Shown: positions 16,026-24,169, counted from the stretch's first letter. The stretch is DNA of 64,000 bases from Ferrovibrio sp964218355 (GCF_964218355.1 NZ_CAXPMC010000026.1:124001-188000); one strand, 5' to 3'. The notes: a model not told the origin generated them from the sequence alone. A program made the numbers and translations.

Positions 16026-16071
16026 CTGGTACCTCAATTGGGAAAACGCGCCCAAAACGGAGTAAGTCCTG

Positions 16072-16196
16072 AATTCGGGGGTCTGACTTGAGAACTACAC
16101 AGCATCAGTGCAGCTCAGATACAGTGGCGCGACCGCGCCGGGATCTCACCGGCTTCCCCGATTCCTGACGGCCTGCAGATTAAGTGCCGGTCGGAA
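16072..16196 (-). promoter_or_regulatory. Cobalamin riboswitch
   Basis: Read leftward, the segment shows the conserved core order of B12 riboswitches: GGGAAGCCGGTGAGATCCCGG, GCGCGGTCGCGCCACTGTA, and the terminal AGTCAGACCCCC. It ends about 46 bases before the cbtB start, leaving room for ribosome-site sequestration. Adenosylcobalamin binding would repress cobalt uptake. The 5' edge is approximate. Confidence 0.87.
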
Positions 16197-16222
16197 TCCT
16201 GTCAATTGGATCGATACTGAAC

Positions 16223-16789
16223 ATGGCCATATTCGTGACGCTGATAGCCCATGCTCCCACCGCTGCCACCAGGACGGCTGCCTTTCCAGCTGATGAAGCG
16301 GTGCTCATTGGCGCCAAGGCGATCGCTGCGTCGTTGTCCTTGCCGGCATCTTTGGGGCAACCTCTCAGTGCTGCTCCAGAGGCACGAACACGAGAGACAG
16401 CAAAAGCATTGTCAGGAAGCGTTGTCATCGATCCAGCATTGCGGGATTGCGACTACGGCCGCTGGGCTGGAAAGTCGCTCACCAGCCTGCAACTGGATGA
16501 GCCAGCGGCATTAGCTGAATGGCGGCATGAATTTCATGCCAAACCACACGGTGGGGAAAGCTTTGCCGATGTCCAGAACCGGATCATCGGCTGGCTCGAC
16601 GCGCTGACTGCCTTTCGCGGTCAAGTTTGTGCCGTGACGCACCCACCAGTGATGCGAGCCGCACTGGTTTATGTTCTTGGCGCTCCACCAGCTGCATTCT
16701 GGCGGATAGAAATCGGCACTCTCGGAATGGTCCGATTGTCACACGACGGAAAGTCTTGGAAACTGCAGGAACTAAGGGCTGTGCACTGA
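16223..16789 (+). CDS. Histidine-phosphatase-like protein with altered RHG motif
   Basis: A 188-residue protein of the histidine phosphatase (phosphoglycerate-mutase-like) superfamily: LSAAPEARTRETAKAL, LRDCDYGRWAGKSL and GESFADVQNRIIGWLDAL followed by VCAVTHPPVMRAAL match blocks of the family. The N-terminal RHG is replaced by AHAPT: the phospho-accepting His remains but the phosphate-binding Arg does not. The later TH(G) histidine is kept. ATG 16223 is chosen because a start at 16184 would fall inside the divergent riboswitch. Its place beside cbtBA suggests a cobalamin-related role (CobC-like), which is inference. Confidence 0.75.
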   Translation: MAIFVTLIAHAPTAATRTAAFPADEAVLIGAKAIAASLSLPASLGQPLSAAPEARTRETAKALSGSVVIDPALRDCDYGRWAGKSLTSLQLDEPAALAEWRHEFHAKPHGGESFADVQNRIIGWLDALTAFRGQVCAVTHPPVMRAALVYVLGAPPAAFWRIEIGTLGMVRLSHDGKSWKLQELRAVH

Positions 16790-16895
16790 TTGGGGAAGTA
16801 TTTCTTGAAGTTTAAGATGGGAGAACAGGCGCCAATTCTCTTCCGAGAAGCTGTGCCGAAAGGCAATATCCGGAATATCCAGAGATAGATCACCC

Positions 16896-17384
16896 ATGAC
16901 GAAATGCCCCTGCGATTCCGGCCTCGGCTTCGATGCCTGCTGCGGCCCGCTGCTTGCCGGACAGCCAGCCCCGACGGCACTGGCTCTGATGCGCGCGCGC
17001 TTCACCGCCTATACGAAGGTCGATATCGGCTATCTGGAACGCACGCTGACCGCCGAGGCGAAGGCGGAGTTCGATCCGGCGGAGACCAGGAGCGTGGCCG
17101 GTGCGGCGCACTGGTCCGGCCTCAGCATCATTGCGACCGCGGGCGGCGGCGAAGGCGACACGGAAGGCATGGTCGAGTATGCGGCCCGGTTCCGGCTGCA
17201 TGGCGAGCAGCGGGTCCATCACGAGCGCGCCACGTTCCGGCGTGACGATGGCGTCTGGCTCTGTTCCGGCGGAGAAGTCGCGCCGAAGCCGGAAACGCGC
17301 CGGACGGAAAAGGTCGGCCGGAACGACCCCTGTCCGTGCGGCTCCGGCAGGAAATACAAGAAATGCTGCGGCGCCAGCGCATAG
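16896..17384 (+). CDS. YchJ-family protein with two SEC-C motifs
   Basis: A 162-residue protein with a cysteine cluster at each end: CPCDSGLGFDACCGPLL at the N-terminus and DPCPCGSGRKYKKCCG at the C-terminus, both SEC-C zinc-binding motifs. The middle has the YchJ/UPF0225 core (MRARFTAYTKVDIGYLERT, then AARFRLHGEQRVHHERATF). The SEC-C motif binds zinc and, in SecA, helps contact SecB and ribosomes; the role of YchJ is not established. It is 33 bases upstream of another metal-cluster protein gene. Confidence 0.88.
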   Translation: MTKCPCDSGLGFDACCGPLLAGQPAPTALALMRARFTAYTKVDIGYLERTLTAEAKAEFDPAETRSVAGAAHWSGLSIIATAGGGEGDTEGMVEYAARFRLHGEQRVHHERATFRRDDGVWLCSGGEVAPKPETRRTEKVGRNDPCPCGSGRKYKKCCGASA

Positions 17385-17417
17385 GCAGCCGGGCGGCAGC
17401 CGGCCGGAGCTGACGGG

Positions 17418-18173
17418 ATGCAGCACCATTTCGCCTGCACCGCCTGCGGCAAATGCTGTACCGGCATGCTGCCGCTGACCCTGGACGAAGCCCTGCAGCA
17501 TGCCCACCGTTTCCCGCTGGCCATGGTCTGGACCGTGATAAAGCCGGGGGCGGCATCCTATGCGATGGCAGCCCGCCTCGGGACAGTGGTGCAGATAGCG
17601 CGCCGGAAATCGGTTGCGGTGCAGGTCATTCCGATGGCTTACCTGCCGCCGCAGACGTCCTGCCCGGAACTGACGCAGGAAGGTCTCTGCGGCATTCATG
17701 CCGTCAAACCGGTGCGCTGCCGTGCCATGCCCTTCTATGCCTACAAGGATGAAGCCGACCAGGCGGACATGCTGCTGCCGCGGGCGGGCTGGGCCTGCGA
17801 CATCTCGAAGGCCGCGCCCCTAGTCTACCAGGATGGCAGGATTCTCGACCGGGCGGATTTCGATGCCGAGCGGCAGATGCTGCTGGACCAGGTGCCGATC
17901 ATCAAAGCCTATGCGGACCGCCTCGCCGCCTCGGCCGCCGGCATCGTCGGCAAGCTGGAGATGCTGAGCAAGCAACCGGCCGGCGGCCGGCTGGCCCTGC
18001 CCTTCACCGGGATTCTCCCCCGATTGCAGGGGGTTGACCTGAAAGCATTTGCGGCGGCGCAGCTGCCGGTTCTCCGGCGGTATGCCGGGCTGACGGCAGA
18101 TTCCAGGGCCCTGACACAGTTCCACCAGTATTACTGCGATGCAGCGCAGCGGCTTGCAGGGATACTATGCTGA
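17418..18173 (+). CDS. YkgJ-family cysteine cluster protein
   Basis: A 251-residue protein with the zinc- or iron-chelating cysteine signature: FACTACGKCCTG near the N-terminus and CPELTQEGLCGIHAVKPVRCRAMPF in the middle, giving the C-x2-C-x2-CC ... C-x7-C-x8-C pattern of the family. The C-terminal 100 residues are helical. There is no signal peptide or membrane segment. The function is not established for this family. It is probably co-transcribed with the SEC-C gene. Confidence 0.85.
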   Translation: MQHHFACTACGKCCTGMLPLTLDEALQHAHRFPLAMVWTVIKPGAASYAMAARLGTVVQIARRKSVAVQVIPMAYLPPQTSCPELTQEGLCGIHAVKPVRCRAMPFYAYKDEADQADMLLPRAGWACDISKAAPLVYQDGRILDRADFDAERQMLLDQVPIIKAYADRLAASAAGIVGKLEMLSKQPAGGRLALPFTGILPRLQGVDLKAFAAAQLPVLRRYAGLTADSRALTQFHQYYCDAAQRLAGILC

Positions 18174-18228
18174 TTGAATCTGCGGTAGTTACTCTAGGTT
18201 CATTTCCGAGACGGAAAAGAGAGGAGCC

Positions 18229-19035
18229 ATGGCTGACGAGCTGACAATGGACGCCGCAGCAGCGTTCACTCTCGAATATGCCTCGGGGGCGATGCGAACC
18301 CGAGGGGAGTACAGCTCATACGGTTATGAAATCTACCTGCCAAATGTGCTGCATGCATATTTGGCAGGTAAGCTGCCAGGGCAGCACGAATTCCATGGTC
18401 ATTCATCTCAGGCCCAGAGGCTCTCGCCAATCTTCTATGATGCAGCCTGGTCACTATGCCGGCGGGGCATCCTGCGGCCGCATGTTCGGGAAATCGGACG
18501 GCAGGCGACGGAAGACGGTGCCAGCGGTAACGGTTACTCGCTGACCGCATACGGGCGCGAGTGGCTGAAGTCAGAAGACCGGGATCTGGTGATCTCGGCA
18601 GATGCCGGCAGGTTCGGACGGCTGATCGAGCGGCACGCCCAGCGTTTCGGCCTTGCGTACAAGCAAAGGGCTGAAGAAGCAGCCCGCTGCAAGCAGGCCG
18701 GAGCAAACCTCGCTTGTTGCGTGATGTGCGGCGCCGCGGCCGAGGCCGTTCTTCTGGCCGCGGCGACAGCGAAGAGGGGGGACAACGAGGCCGTTGTGCG
18801 GGAATACCGGTCAGCAAGCGGCCGGCGCCGTATGGAGAATGCGCTTCTAGGTCAGCAGCCGCAGGAGTTGCGCGACCGATTCCATAATCTGATGGACCTG
18901 CTGAAATATTGGCGCGACGATGGCGGCCACGGGCTGCCATCGAGCATTGACGAATGGGAGGCTGACGAGGCCGTGGTCCGGCTGCTGCGCCTGTCACGGT
19001 TTGTGGAAGATCACTGGGCAGAGCTGACCAGCTGA
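18229..19035 (+). CDS. Hypothetical protein, 268 residues
   Basis: The GAGAGGAG ribosome site makes the start firm. The N-terminal 110 residues look like a compact helical, winged-helix-like unit (LPNVLHAYLAGKLP, FYDAAWSLCRRGILRPHVR, GYSLTAYGREWLKSED). The rest is alpha-helical, with LACCVMCGAAAEAVLLAAATAKRG and LMDLLKYWRDDGGHGLPSSI, reminiscent of HEPN/DUF4145-type helical domains, but without a clear catalytic R-x4-6-H. It is followed four bases later by a membrane protein gene. This two-gene unit sits between housekeeping-like genes and the ParB operon, a place where cargo or defence pairs are often found. Function unknown. Confidence 0.7.
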   Translation: MADELTMDAAAAFTLEYASGAMRTRGEYSSYGYEIYLPNVLHAYLAGKLPGQHEFHGHSSQAQRLSPIFYDAAWSLCRRGILRPHVREIGRQATEDGASGNGYSLTAYGREWLKSEDRDLVISADAGRFGRLIERHAQRFGLAYKQRAEEAARCKQAGANLACCVMCGAAAEAVLLAAATAKRGDNEAVVREYRSASGRRRMENALLGQQPQELRDRFHNLMDLLKYWRDDGGHGLPSSIDEWEADEAVVRLLRLSRFVEDHWAELTS

Positions 19036-19039
19036 CGCC

Positions 19040-19597
19040 ATGGATACGCTTGAAGCCTTCTTGGCCCGCTATCCCTCGACAATTGCCCTTTTGTCGGCAG
19101 TAGGAACCATCGCGGCTGTGGTCGTTGCGCTATACCTGGCTGGGCGGCAGTCCCGGCCGCGTCTGAAGGTCTTTGTCGATATTCGGCTTTATTTCTCGTC
19201 TGAGGCCCAACAGGGAAGAGACACACTCGACACACGCAATGCACCGTCAGTCATCATGGTGTCCATCGACAATATTGGCCCGGTGCCGGTGACGATTCCG
19301 TATCTGAGTTCTTTTGTATGGAGTGTCCCTTTTGGGAAGGAAGTTATGCAGCAGAACCCACATGAGCCCGTCTTCCGGAATCAGCCGATCAAGCTGGAGC
19401 CGGGCAGGTCTGCGGCGCTCGTGCTGACAAACGACTTGGAAGCCTACAGGGTGATGCTCGGAAATTTAGCCCGAAAGTCGCGAGTGCCATGGCTGGCCGC
19501 TCGATATCCGAGACTGACAGTCTCAACGGAAGTCGGCCATCGGTTCCGGGCAACCTTCGGCCGGACGCTCAAAAGATTGCATCCGAAAGAGGGGTGA
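19040..19597 (+). CDS. Hypothetical membrane-anchored protein, 185 residues
   Basis: One N-terminal transmembrane helix (TIALLSAVGTIAAVVVALYLAG) is followed by a basic QSRPRLKV stretch and a soluble beta-rich domain of about 140 residues (VFVDIRLYF, PSVIMVSIDNIGPVPVTIPYLSSF, LEPGRSAALVLTND). The fold looks immunoglobulin-like. Membrane-tethered proteins of this design often accompany a cytoplasmic partner. It starts four bases after the upstream stop and ends four bases from the converging gene, so it is the second gene of a two-gene operon. No known name. Confidence 0.65.
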   Translation: MDTLEAFLARYPSTIALLSAVGTIAAVVVALYLAGRQSRPRLKVFVDIRLYFSSEAQQGRDTLDTRNAPSVIMVSIDNIGPVPVTIPYLSSFVWSVPFGKEVMQQNPHEPVFRNQPIKLEPGRSAALVLTNDLEAYRVMLGNLARKSRVPWLAARYPRLTVSTEVGHRFRATFGRTLKRLHPKEG

Positions 19598-19601
19598 TCC
19601 T

Positions 19602-19907
19602 CTACCCCGCGACATTGCCGCCGCCCCAGCAGCAACGCTGCTGGCGGGCATCGAACGCGCGGGCGAGACGATAGCCGAGTTCGCGGGCGGCGGCGCGGCC
19701 CGGGCTGTGGCCAAGGCCGACCAGGTAGGCGATGCGCCAGTAATCCGACTGTTCCGGGCGACGACTGATTTCGCCCCACTGGAATAGCAGTTCCACGCCC
19801 TGGCGCACATCGGCCGGTTGCTCGGTGATCGCCTGCCGGATCGTCGCGATCACGGTCATCGCGGCACCTCCGCCGGGGTGATCGGGGTTGTTCGGGAGGG
19901 TGTTCAT
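19602..19907 (-). CDS. Conserved-type mobile-element protein, 101 residues
   Basis: A small soluble protein (VIATIRQAITEQPADVRQGVEL, then RRPEQSDYWRIAYLVGLGHSPG, and ARELGYRLARAFDARQQRC). It begins with a proline-rich lead and has AGGAG eight bases before its ATG. The start overlaps the stop of the 115-residue gene by four bases, so the two are translationally coupled. Such proteins accompany ParB genes on alphaproteobacterial plasmids and integrative elements; the role is not known. Confidence 0.6.
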   Translation of the reverse strand: MNTLPNNPDHPGGGAAMTVIATIRQAITEQPADVRQGVELLFQWGEISRRPEQSDYWRIAYLVGLGHSPGRAAARELGYRLARAFDARQQRCCWGGGNVAG

Positions 19908-20251
19908 GCTGGAAGCTCCTGCAGCGCCCGGCGCGCGAGGCGCGCGGCGATGCCGGGGACGAAGCGGGCCAGCTGCGGCGCCTCAGCCTCGTAGAGGTCA
20001 CAGAGACGGGCGGGCAGGCCGTGGTCGTAATGATCGGGGTCGTAGCCGCTCCACAGCCGGGCCGGCAGCCACATGCCGCCGGCCGCGTTTCTCCACTCAT
20101 ACTCGACGTTGTTCCCGTAGAGGGGATGGGCGATCACGATGGCGCGCCAGAGGTGCTTGCCGATCTGCAATTCGCGGCTGGTGTAGAGAGGGGCCGGAGG
20201 CAGGGTGAGCCGGCCGGCCAGTGCCGGCCGATGGGTCGTGGTGTGCAGCAT
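19904..20251 (-). CDS. Mobile-element hypothetical protein, 115 residues
   Basis: The protein contains SRELQIGKHLWRAIVIAHPLYGNNVEYEW, then SGYDPDHYDHGLPARLCDLYEAEAP. It has no signal or membrane segment. The ATG at 20251 is preferred over upstream starts because the sequence before it is low in plausible coding content. It lies 110 bases after parB on the same strand and overlaps the following gene by four bases. Probably part of an element maintenance operon; function not known. Confidence 0.6.
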   Translation of the reverse strand: MLHTTTHRPALAGRLTLPPAPLYTSRELQIGKHLWRAIVIAHPLYGNNVEYEWRNAAGGMWLPARLWSGYDPDHYDHGLPARLCDLYEAEAPQLARFVPGIAARLARRALQELPA

Positions 20252-20361
20252 GGCTGTTCCCAGGGGTGTCTGGGGAAGAGGGGTGCCGCCCCGCGCCGGA
20301 GGAGGGAAACGCGGGGCGGCGGGAGAAGCCGGGCGCGGGAGACGGCGCGCCCGGCCCGGTG

Positions 20362-22203
20362 TCACTCGGCGGCTTCGGCGAAGGCCTCGCCGGCGTCGTC
20401 GTCATCGTTGGCGCTGGCATCCTGCTCGATGTCATCCGCCTCGATGTTGTCGCCGGCATCGTCCTCGCCGGCATCGCCCTCGTAATCGTCGCCCTCGTCG
20501 TCCATGTCGTCGTCATGCGACGCAAAGACTTCGACGTCCGGGCCGGTGGCCGGGAACATCATCGCGCCGGGCAGCCAGTTGCGGGCTTCCTCGGTGCTGC
20601 CGGCGGCGAAGCGGGCGGCGGCGATGTCGACCAGTTCCGACTTCTTCGCCTTGCCGGATATTGCCGGCATGCCGGCCTCCTGCATGATCGCTTCCAGCTG
20701 GGTCCGGTTGCGCTTCGACAGGAAGAAGGCATCCGGCCGCCAGCAATCGACCATGTTCACCCCGAGGTCGTTGGCGACAACGTTGAACAGGCTGTCCGCG
20801 CTGCCGTCCAGTTTCTCGTTGTGGGTGGCGCAGAAGGCGATGGTGGTCAGGAATAGGTGAAGGCCTTCGAGGTCCGCATCGGTCAGGCCCTTGATCCGCT
20901 CGTAGAGGGCGGTGGCGCTGCGGCCGTAGGATCGCTCTAGGAATTCGAGGCCGCTGTCGTGATCTTCCAGCCGCTTGTCGGTCGCCCCCAGCAGACGGGC
21001 ATAGTAGCGGGCCTGTTCCTCAAGCTTCCGGAAGCTGTCCGACTTGGCTTCCGGGTTGTTGCCGAAGAAGGCGATGCCGGCGCTCTTGGCGGTGCTGATG
21101 CCGATGTTCTGGGCGTAGGCCAGCATGCCGACCACGGCCAGAATGCGGGCCGTCCTGGGCGAGCCGAGGATGGCGGCCTGCACGGCGGCGGTCTTGTGGG
21201 CGTTGATGTACCGCTTGACCGGCTCGGCATAATCGGGCCGGACCTTGGCATTTTCCTCGCGGATCGCTTCCCGGACCGAGGGGGCGACTTCGCGCTTGCG
21301 CAGGCCGGTATGGATTTCGACCTTGCCGTTCGGGGTCATGTGGATGATGACGCCCGACTTCTTCGCTTTGCTGCGGTCGTAGAGATGGGTGGCGCAGTGC
21401 CAGCCCTCGAACACCTCCACCCATGCCGACGTCTGGCGCAGTTCCTCGGCCTTTTCCTCGACCGCCTGCTTCTGCAGGGTCAGGAACTGGCTGAAATCAT
21501 CGAAGTAGGAGGTTTCCGCCTGCTGGAACAGGTCGGCGGCGATGCGGCCCTTGTACCGCTCGATGGGGAAGATCGCATGGGCGACCGAGGCCCGGTCTTC
21601 CAGAAATGACTGTCGCACATCGTCCGCGTCCATTTCGGAGCCGCTGCGGATGTCCGCAACGATCTCCCGCTGTTGCGCACTGGTGCCGATGGTCAGGGCC
21701 TCGGCAACGGACAGGGTGATCTCGTCCTTGCGCAGGGCGGACTTCGCTTCCTTGCACAGGCCGGCAAGGGCGAGGCGGCGGCGGATGGTCATTTCGGACT
21801 TGCCGACGCGGGCGGCGATGTCTGCCAGTTCGGCGCCGGACTTGACCAGATCGGCGAAGGCCTCGGCCTCATCAACCGGGTTCATGTCCTCGCGCTGAAC
21901 GTTCTCGATCAGCGCCAGTTCCTTGGCATGCTGCTCGGTCACGTCCTCCTTCACGTCCACGTCGATTTCGTGATCGGCGGTCAGGGCGCCGGTTTCGACC
22001 AGATACATGTGGGCGTAGTAGCGGCGGCTGCCGAAAATGATCTCGCGCTTCTTGCCGCGCAGTTTCTTGGCGCTCGGCGCCTGCAGCAGGCCGTTGGCGA
22101 GGATGCTGGCGGCCAGTTCCTTGATGCTGTCCTGCTTGTAGGATTTGCGAGGATTGTTCGGGTTGGGGCTGAGGTCGCTCAGCTTCACGCGCTCGATGGT
22201 CAT
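20362..22203 (-). CDS. Plasmid/ICE-type ParB/RepB/Spo0J-family protein
   Basis: The protein is 613 residues, much longer than chromosomal ParB (about 300). The N-terminal ParB/sulfiredoxin-like domain shows LSPNPNNPRKSY, KRGKKREIIFGSRRYYAH-type (here LRGKKREIIFGSRRYYA) and the CTPase-like ENVQREDMNPVDEAEAF. A helix-turn-helix follows (DIAARVGKSEMTIRRRLALAGL). A long helical middle carries unknown domains, and the C-terminus from residue 560 is a very acidic Asp-rich tail. AGGAGA precedes the start. No ParA ATPase gene is nearby, so it may act in regulation or element maintenance rather than classic partition. Confidence 0.87.
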   Translation of the reverse strand: MTIERVKLSDLSPNPNNPRKSYKQDSIKELAASILANGLLQAPSAKKLRGKKREIIFGSRRYYAHMYLVETGALTADHEIDVDVKEDVTEQHAKELALIENVQREDMNPVDEAEAFADLVKSGAELADIAARVGKSEMTIRRRLALAGLCKEAKSALRKDEITLSVAEALTIGTSAQQREIVADIRSGSEMDADDVRQSFLEDRASVAHAIFPIERYKGRIAADLFQQAETSYFDDFSQFLTLQKQAVEEKAEELRQTSAWVEVFEGWHCATHLYDRSKAKKSGVIIHMTPNGKVEIHTGLRKREVAPSVREAIREENAKVRPDYAEPVKRYINAHKTAAVQAAILGSPRTARILAVVGMLAYAQNIGISTAKSAGIAFFGNNPEAKSDSFRKLEEQARYYARLLGATDKRLEDHDSGLEFLERSYGRSATALYERIKGLTDADLEGLHLFLTTIAFCATHNEKLDGSADSLFNVVANDLGVNMVDCWRPDAFFLSKRNRTQLEAIMQEAGMPAISGKAKKSELVDIAAARFAAGSTEEARNWLPGAMMFPATGPDVEVFASHDDDMDDEGDDYEGDAGEDDAGDNIEADDIEQDASANDDDDAGEAFAEAAE

Positions 22204-22459
22204 CTTTCTGTCTCCTGTTGAGTCGGTTCACTTGCGGGGTAAGGGCTCTACCAATCTCCGCGACATGACCGGGTGTCGGCTTGCCGCGTTGCTGCCGCCA
22301 CTTGAACCAACCCCGCGCTTTTTCCCCGGAAGCGGGGGGTGGACGGCGCAAAGCCCGACAGGCCAGACGGAGAAGGCGGGACGCGAAGCGTTCATCGAGG
22401 GAGGGGTATCGCCCACCCGAGCGGGCGCTCCGCAGCGAAGTCAGGGCGCTGCGCGAGGG

Positions 22460-22491
22460 CACGCGGGCGCCTTTTGGCGCACGCCCGCGTG
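22460..22491. repeat. Perfect 10-bp inverted repeat
   Basis: CACGCGGGCG and CGCCCGCGTG enclose a 12-base loop with a central TTTT. One base separates it from the next hairpin. Confidence 0.7.
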
Positions 22492-22492
22492 T

Positions 22493-22514
22493 GATTTCCG
22501 GCGAGCCGGAAATC
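22493..22514. repeat. Perfect 10-bp inverted repeat with 2-base centre
   Basis: GATTTCCGGC-GA-GCCGGAAATC is close to a complete palindrome, a good protein-binding dyad or cruciform. Confidence 0.7.
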
Positions 22515-22910
22515 ATGGGGAAACCCGAGATGGCGCTTACGGCCCGCCGCGGCTGGCCTAAAAGGGCGCGACGGCCAGCACCCGCGGCCGAGGGAAAAAT
22601 GAACAGACGACGCGCCGCGGCATCGCGGCGTCGACTACGGCCGCCGGCGGCGGCCGGCTCGCGCGGCTGACGGCGCCGACTGGCCGAGACCCGCACGCGG
22701 GGCTCGGGTGCGCAGCACCACCAGGCAGCTCTCCCGCAGGGACGCGCCCAGCTTCCTGGTCTGGCGTGTCTCTTTCGAGCCTTGGGCTGCGCGAGAATAA
22801 AATAGCAGGACCTGCCCGGATTTTTGGGCGGCGAGACTAAATATACAGGGGTGACCGATCACATCTGATCGCCTCACCTTATTCATGAGCAACGCATATA
22901 GAAGGAGAAA

Positions 22911-23153
22911 ATTATACAGCTTCATATACTCAAATCATCAAAGTCCTGGAACGCTTACGGGTTCACCCGGGATTCGGCGGGCACCAATCTGCCGGCCGAG
23001 TTGGGCCCATGGATCTACTTCAGGCAGATCGAGTTGGAGCCAGACGACAAGCCCCGGATCGCCTTCGATGTTCAGGCCTTGCTCCAGGACATGGATACCA
23101 ATGGCTGGCACGTCGCCAGCGCAGAAGTCCGTGTTCGGGTGAGCGGCGAGTAG
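22911..23153 (+). CDS. Possible 80-residue protein with non-ATG start
   Basis: An AAGGAG motif (22902-22907) stands just before a frame that opens after a TAG at 22899 and runs to 23153. It includes WNAYGFTRDSAGTNLPAELG and PWIYFRQIELEPDDKPRIAF, well-formed protein-like sequence ending VRVRVSGE. No ATG, GTG or TTG begins it; ATT at 22911 would be the earliest near the ribosome site, though very close to it. Either a rare ATT start, a start lost by mutation, or chance. A strong hairpin follows 17 bases after the stop. Confidence 0.4.
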   Translation: MIQLHILKSSKSWNAYGFTRDSAGTNLPAELGPWIYFRQIELEPDDKPRIAFDVQALLQDMDTNGWHVASAEVRVRVSGE

Positions 23154-23169
23154 CAACACGGAAGAAACG

Positions 23170-23198
23170 ACAGGGGCCACGCTTAGCGTGGCCCCTGT
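23170..23198 (+). terminator. 13-bp perfect hairpin, terminator-like
   Basis: ACAGGGGCCACGC, loop TTA, GCGTGGCCCCTGT. The stem is long and perfect, but only a short TTCTT follows. It closes the transcript of the frame ending at 23153. Confidence 0.7.
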
Positions 23199-23339
23199 TC
23201 TTACCTCAATCGGCTGTCGGCACCACCGCTTTCAGGACGATGACCACGAGCACCGACGGCCGTGCAGTTGTGGCGGCGGTGTGTAGCGATGTGAGTTACG
23301 ATATATCTGTACCAGTCACTGGAAGCAGATGGTGTTGTG

Positions 23340-24164
23340 ATGTCCTGGAATGACCTGCCCCCGACGGATCGGAAACGCCTGCAAGAGCTGGCGAATGGCA
23401 TAGGTCGGCTCATAGAGCCGACACTGCGAGCCGCGGAAGGCTTTGCTCGCAATGTTCAGCCGGTTGTTAAAACGATTGGTGAAGTTGCTCAGGCTTTGAA
23501 GCCCGTATTCGACACTGTGGCCGTGATCGCACGGCATAGTCATCAATGCGAGATGCTGGACAAGGCGGGGTGGCTGCCGCACCGGACATCGCCATTTGAG
23601 TTGCTGCAGGAGAATCTTGCCTGGAACAGTGACGAGGTCCGGCAGAAAGTTGATGCCTATTACAGGGAAAACTGGGAATGGATTTCAGCCGAGTTCCTGT
23701 CGGCTGTTGAAGACGCTTCCATTGACGATGAAGCGAAGATGACATTTGGCGAGGCGATCACGGCGCACGGGCACGGGCTGTATCGGGTGGCGCCACGGCT
23801 GCTTTTTCCGGAAGTGGAAAGGATTGTTGGCGATATCCTGCACAAGGATGAAGGTATGCCAAGGAAGATTTCGAGCCTTCGCAAGCTGGCAGATGTAGCG
23901 GATGAATATCTTCCGGGCAGCATTGCGGCTCTGAATTTTCACAAGCGGCTGCGGGGTCACCTCTATGAGCATATTAAGTCATCAGAGGATCTTGCTGGTA
24001 TTGTCGATGATCCAATTCCGAACCGGCATGCTGTGGTACATGGATTGGTGAGCTACAAGACGGCGCAGTCAAGCATTAATGCCATGATTCTTACGTTGTA
24101 TATTTTTCAGATGCTGTCCGTTTACCTTGAGCGGGATGCCAAGGAAGCGTCGTTGTCGCAATAG
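23340..24164 (+). CDS. Unknown protein with C-terminal R-x4-H (HEPN-like) motif
   Basis: A 274-residue soluble helical protein. The first 80 residues form amphipathic helices (RLQELANGIGRLIEPTLRAA). The middle contains WISAEFLSAVEDASIDDEAK and AHGHGLYRVAPRLLFPEVER. The C-terminal helix carries DDPIPNRHAVVHGLVSYKT: R-H-A-V-V-H fits R-x4-H, the catalytic signature of HEPN ribonucleases, and NRHAxxHG is a common form in defence-linked proteins. GTG at 23337 directly before the ATG is an alternative start. A terminator follows. An RNase or abortive-infection role is inferred from the motif and the accessory location. Confidence 0.65.
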   Translation: MSWNDLPPTDRKRLQELANGIGRLIEPTLRAAEGFARNVQPVVKTIGEVAQALKPVFDTVAVIARHSHQCEMLDKAGWLPHRTSPFELLQENLAWNSDEVRQKVDAYYRENWEWISAEFLSAVEDASIDDEAKMTFGEAITAHGHGLYRVAPRLLFPEVERIVGDILHKDEGMPRKISSLRKLADVADEYLPGSIAALNFHKRLRGHLYEHIKSSEDLAGIVDDPIPNRHAVVHGLVSYKTAQSSINAMILTLYIFQMLSVYLERDAKEASLSQ

Positions 24165-24169
24165 AATCA

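Larger units (their letters stand above)
22204..22910. other. 700-base non-coding control region upstream of parB
   Basis: Very GC-rich and without a credible gene on either strand up to about 22800, then abruptly AT-rich. It contains two perfect hairpins (listed separately) and several shorter dyads. Its place upstream of an element-type parB makes it a candidate for a centromere-like site, a transfer origin or a replication origin, but no iterons are visible. Confidence 0.4.

Noticed and set aside
22281..22670. Rightward frame of about 129 codons in the region upstream of parB
   Set aside because: More than a third Arg/Ala with no structure; it overlaps the two perfect hairpins and looks non-coding.
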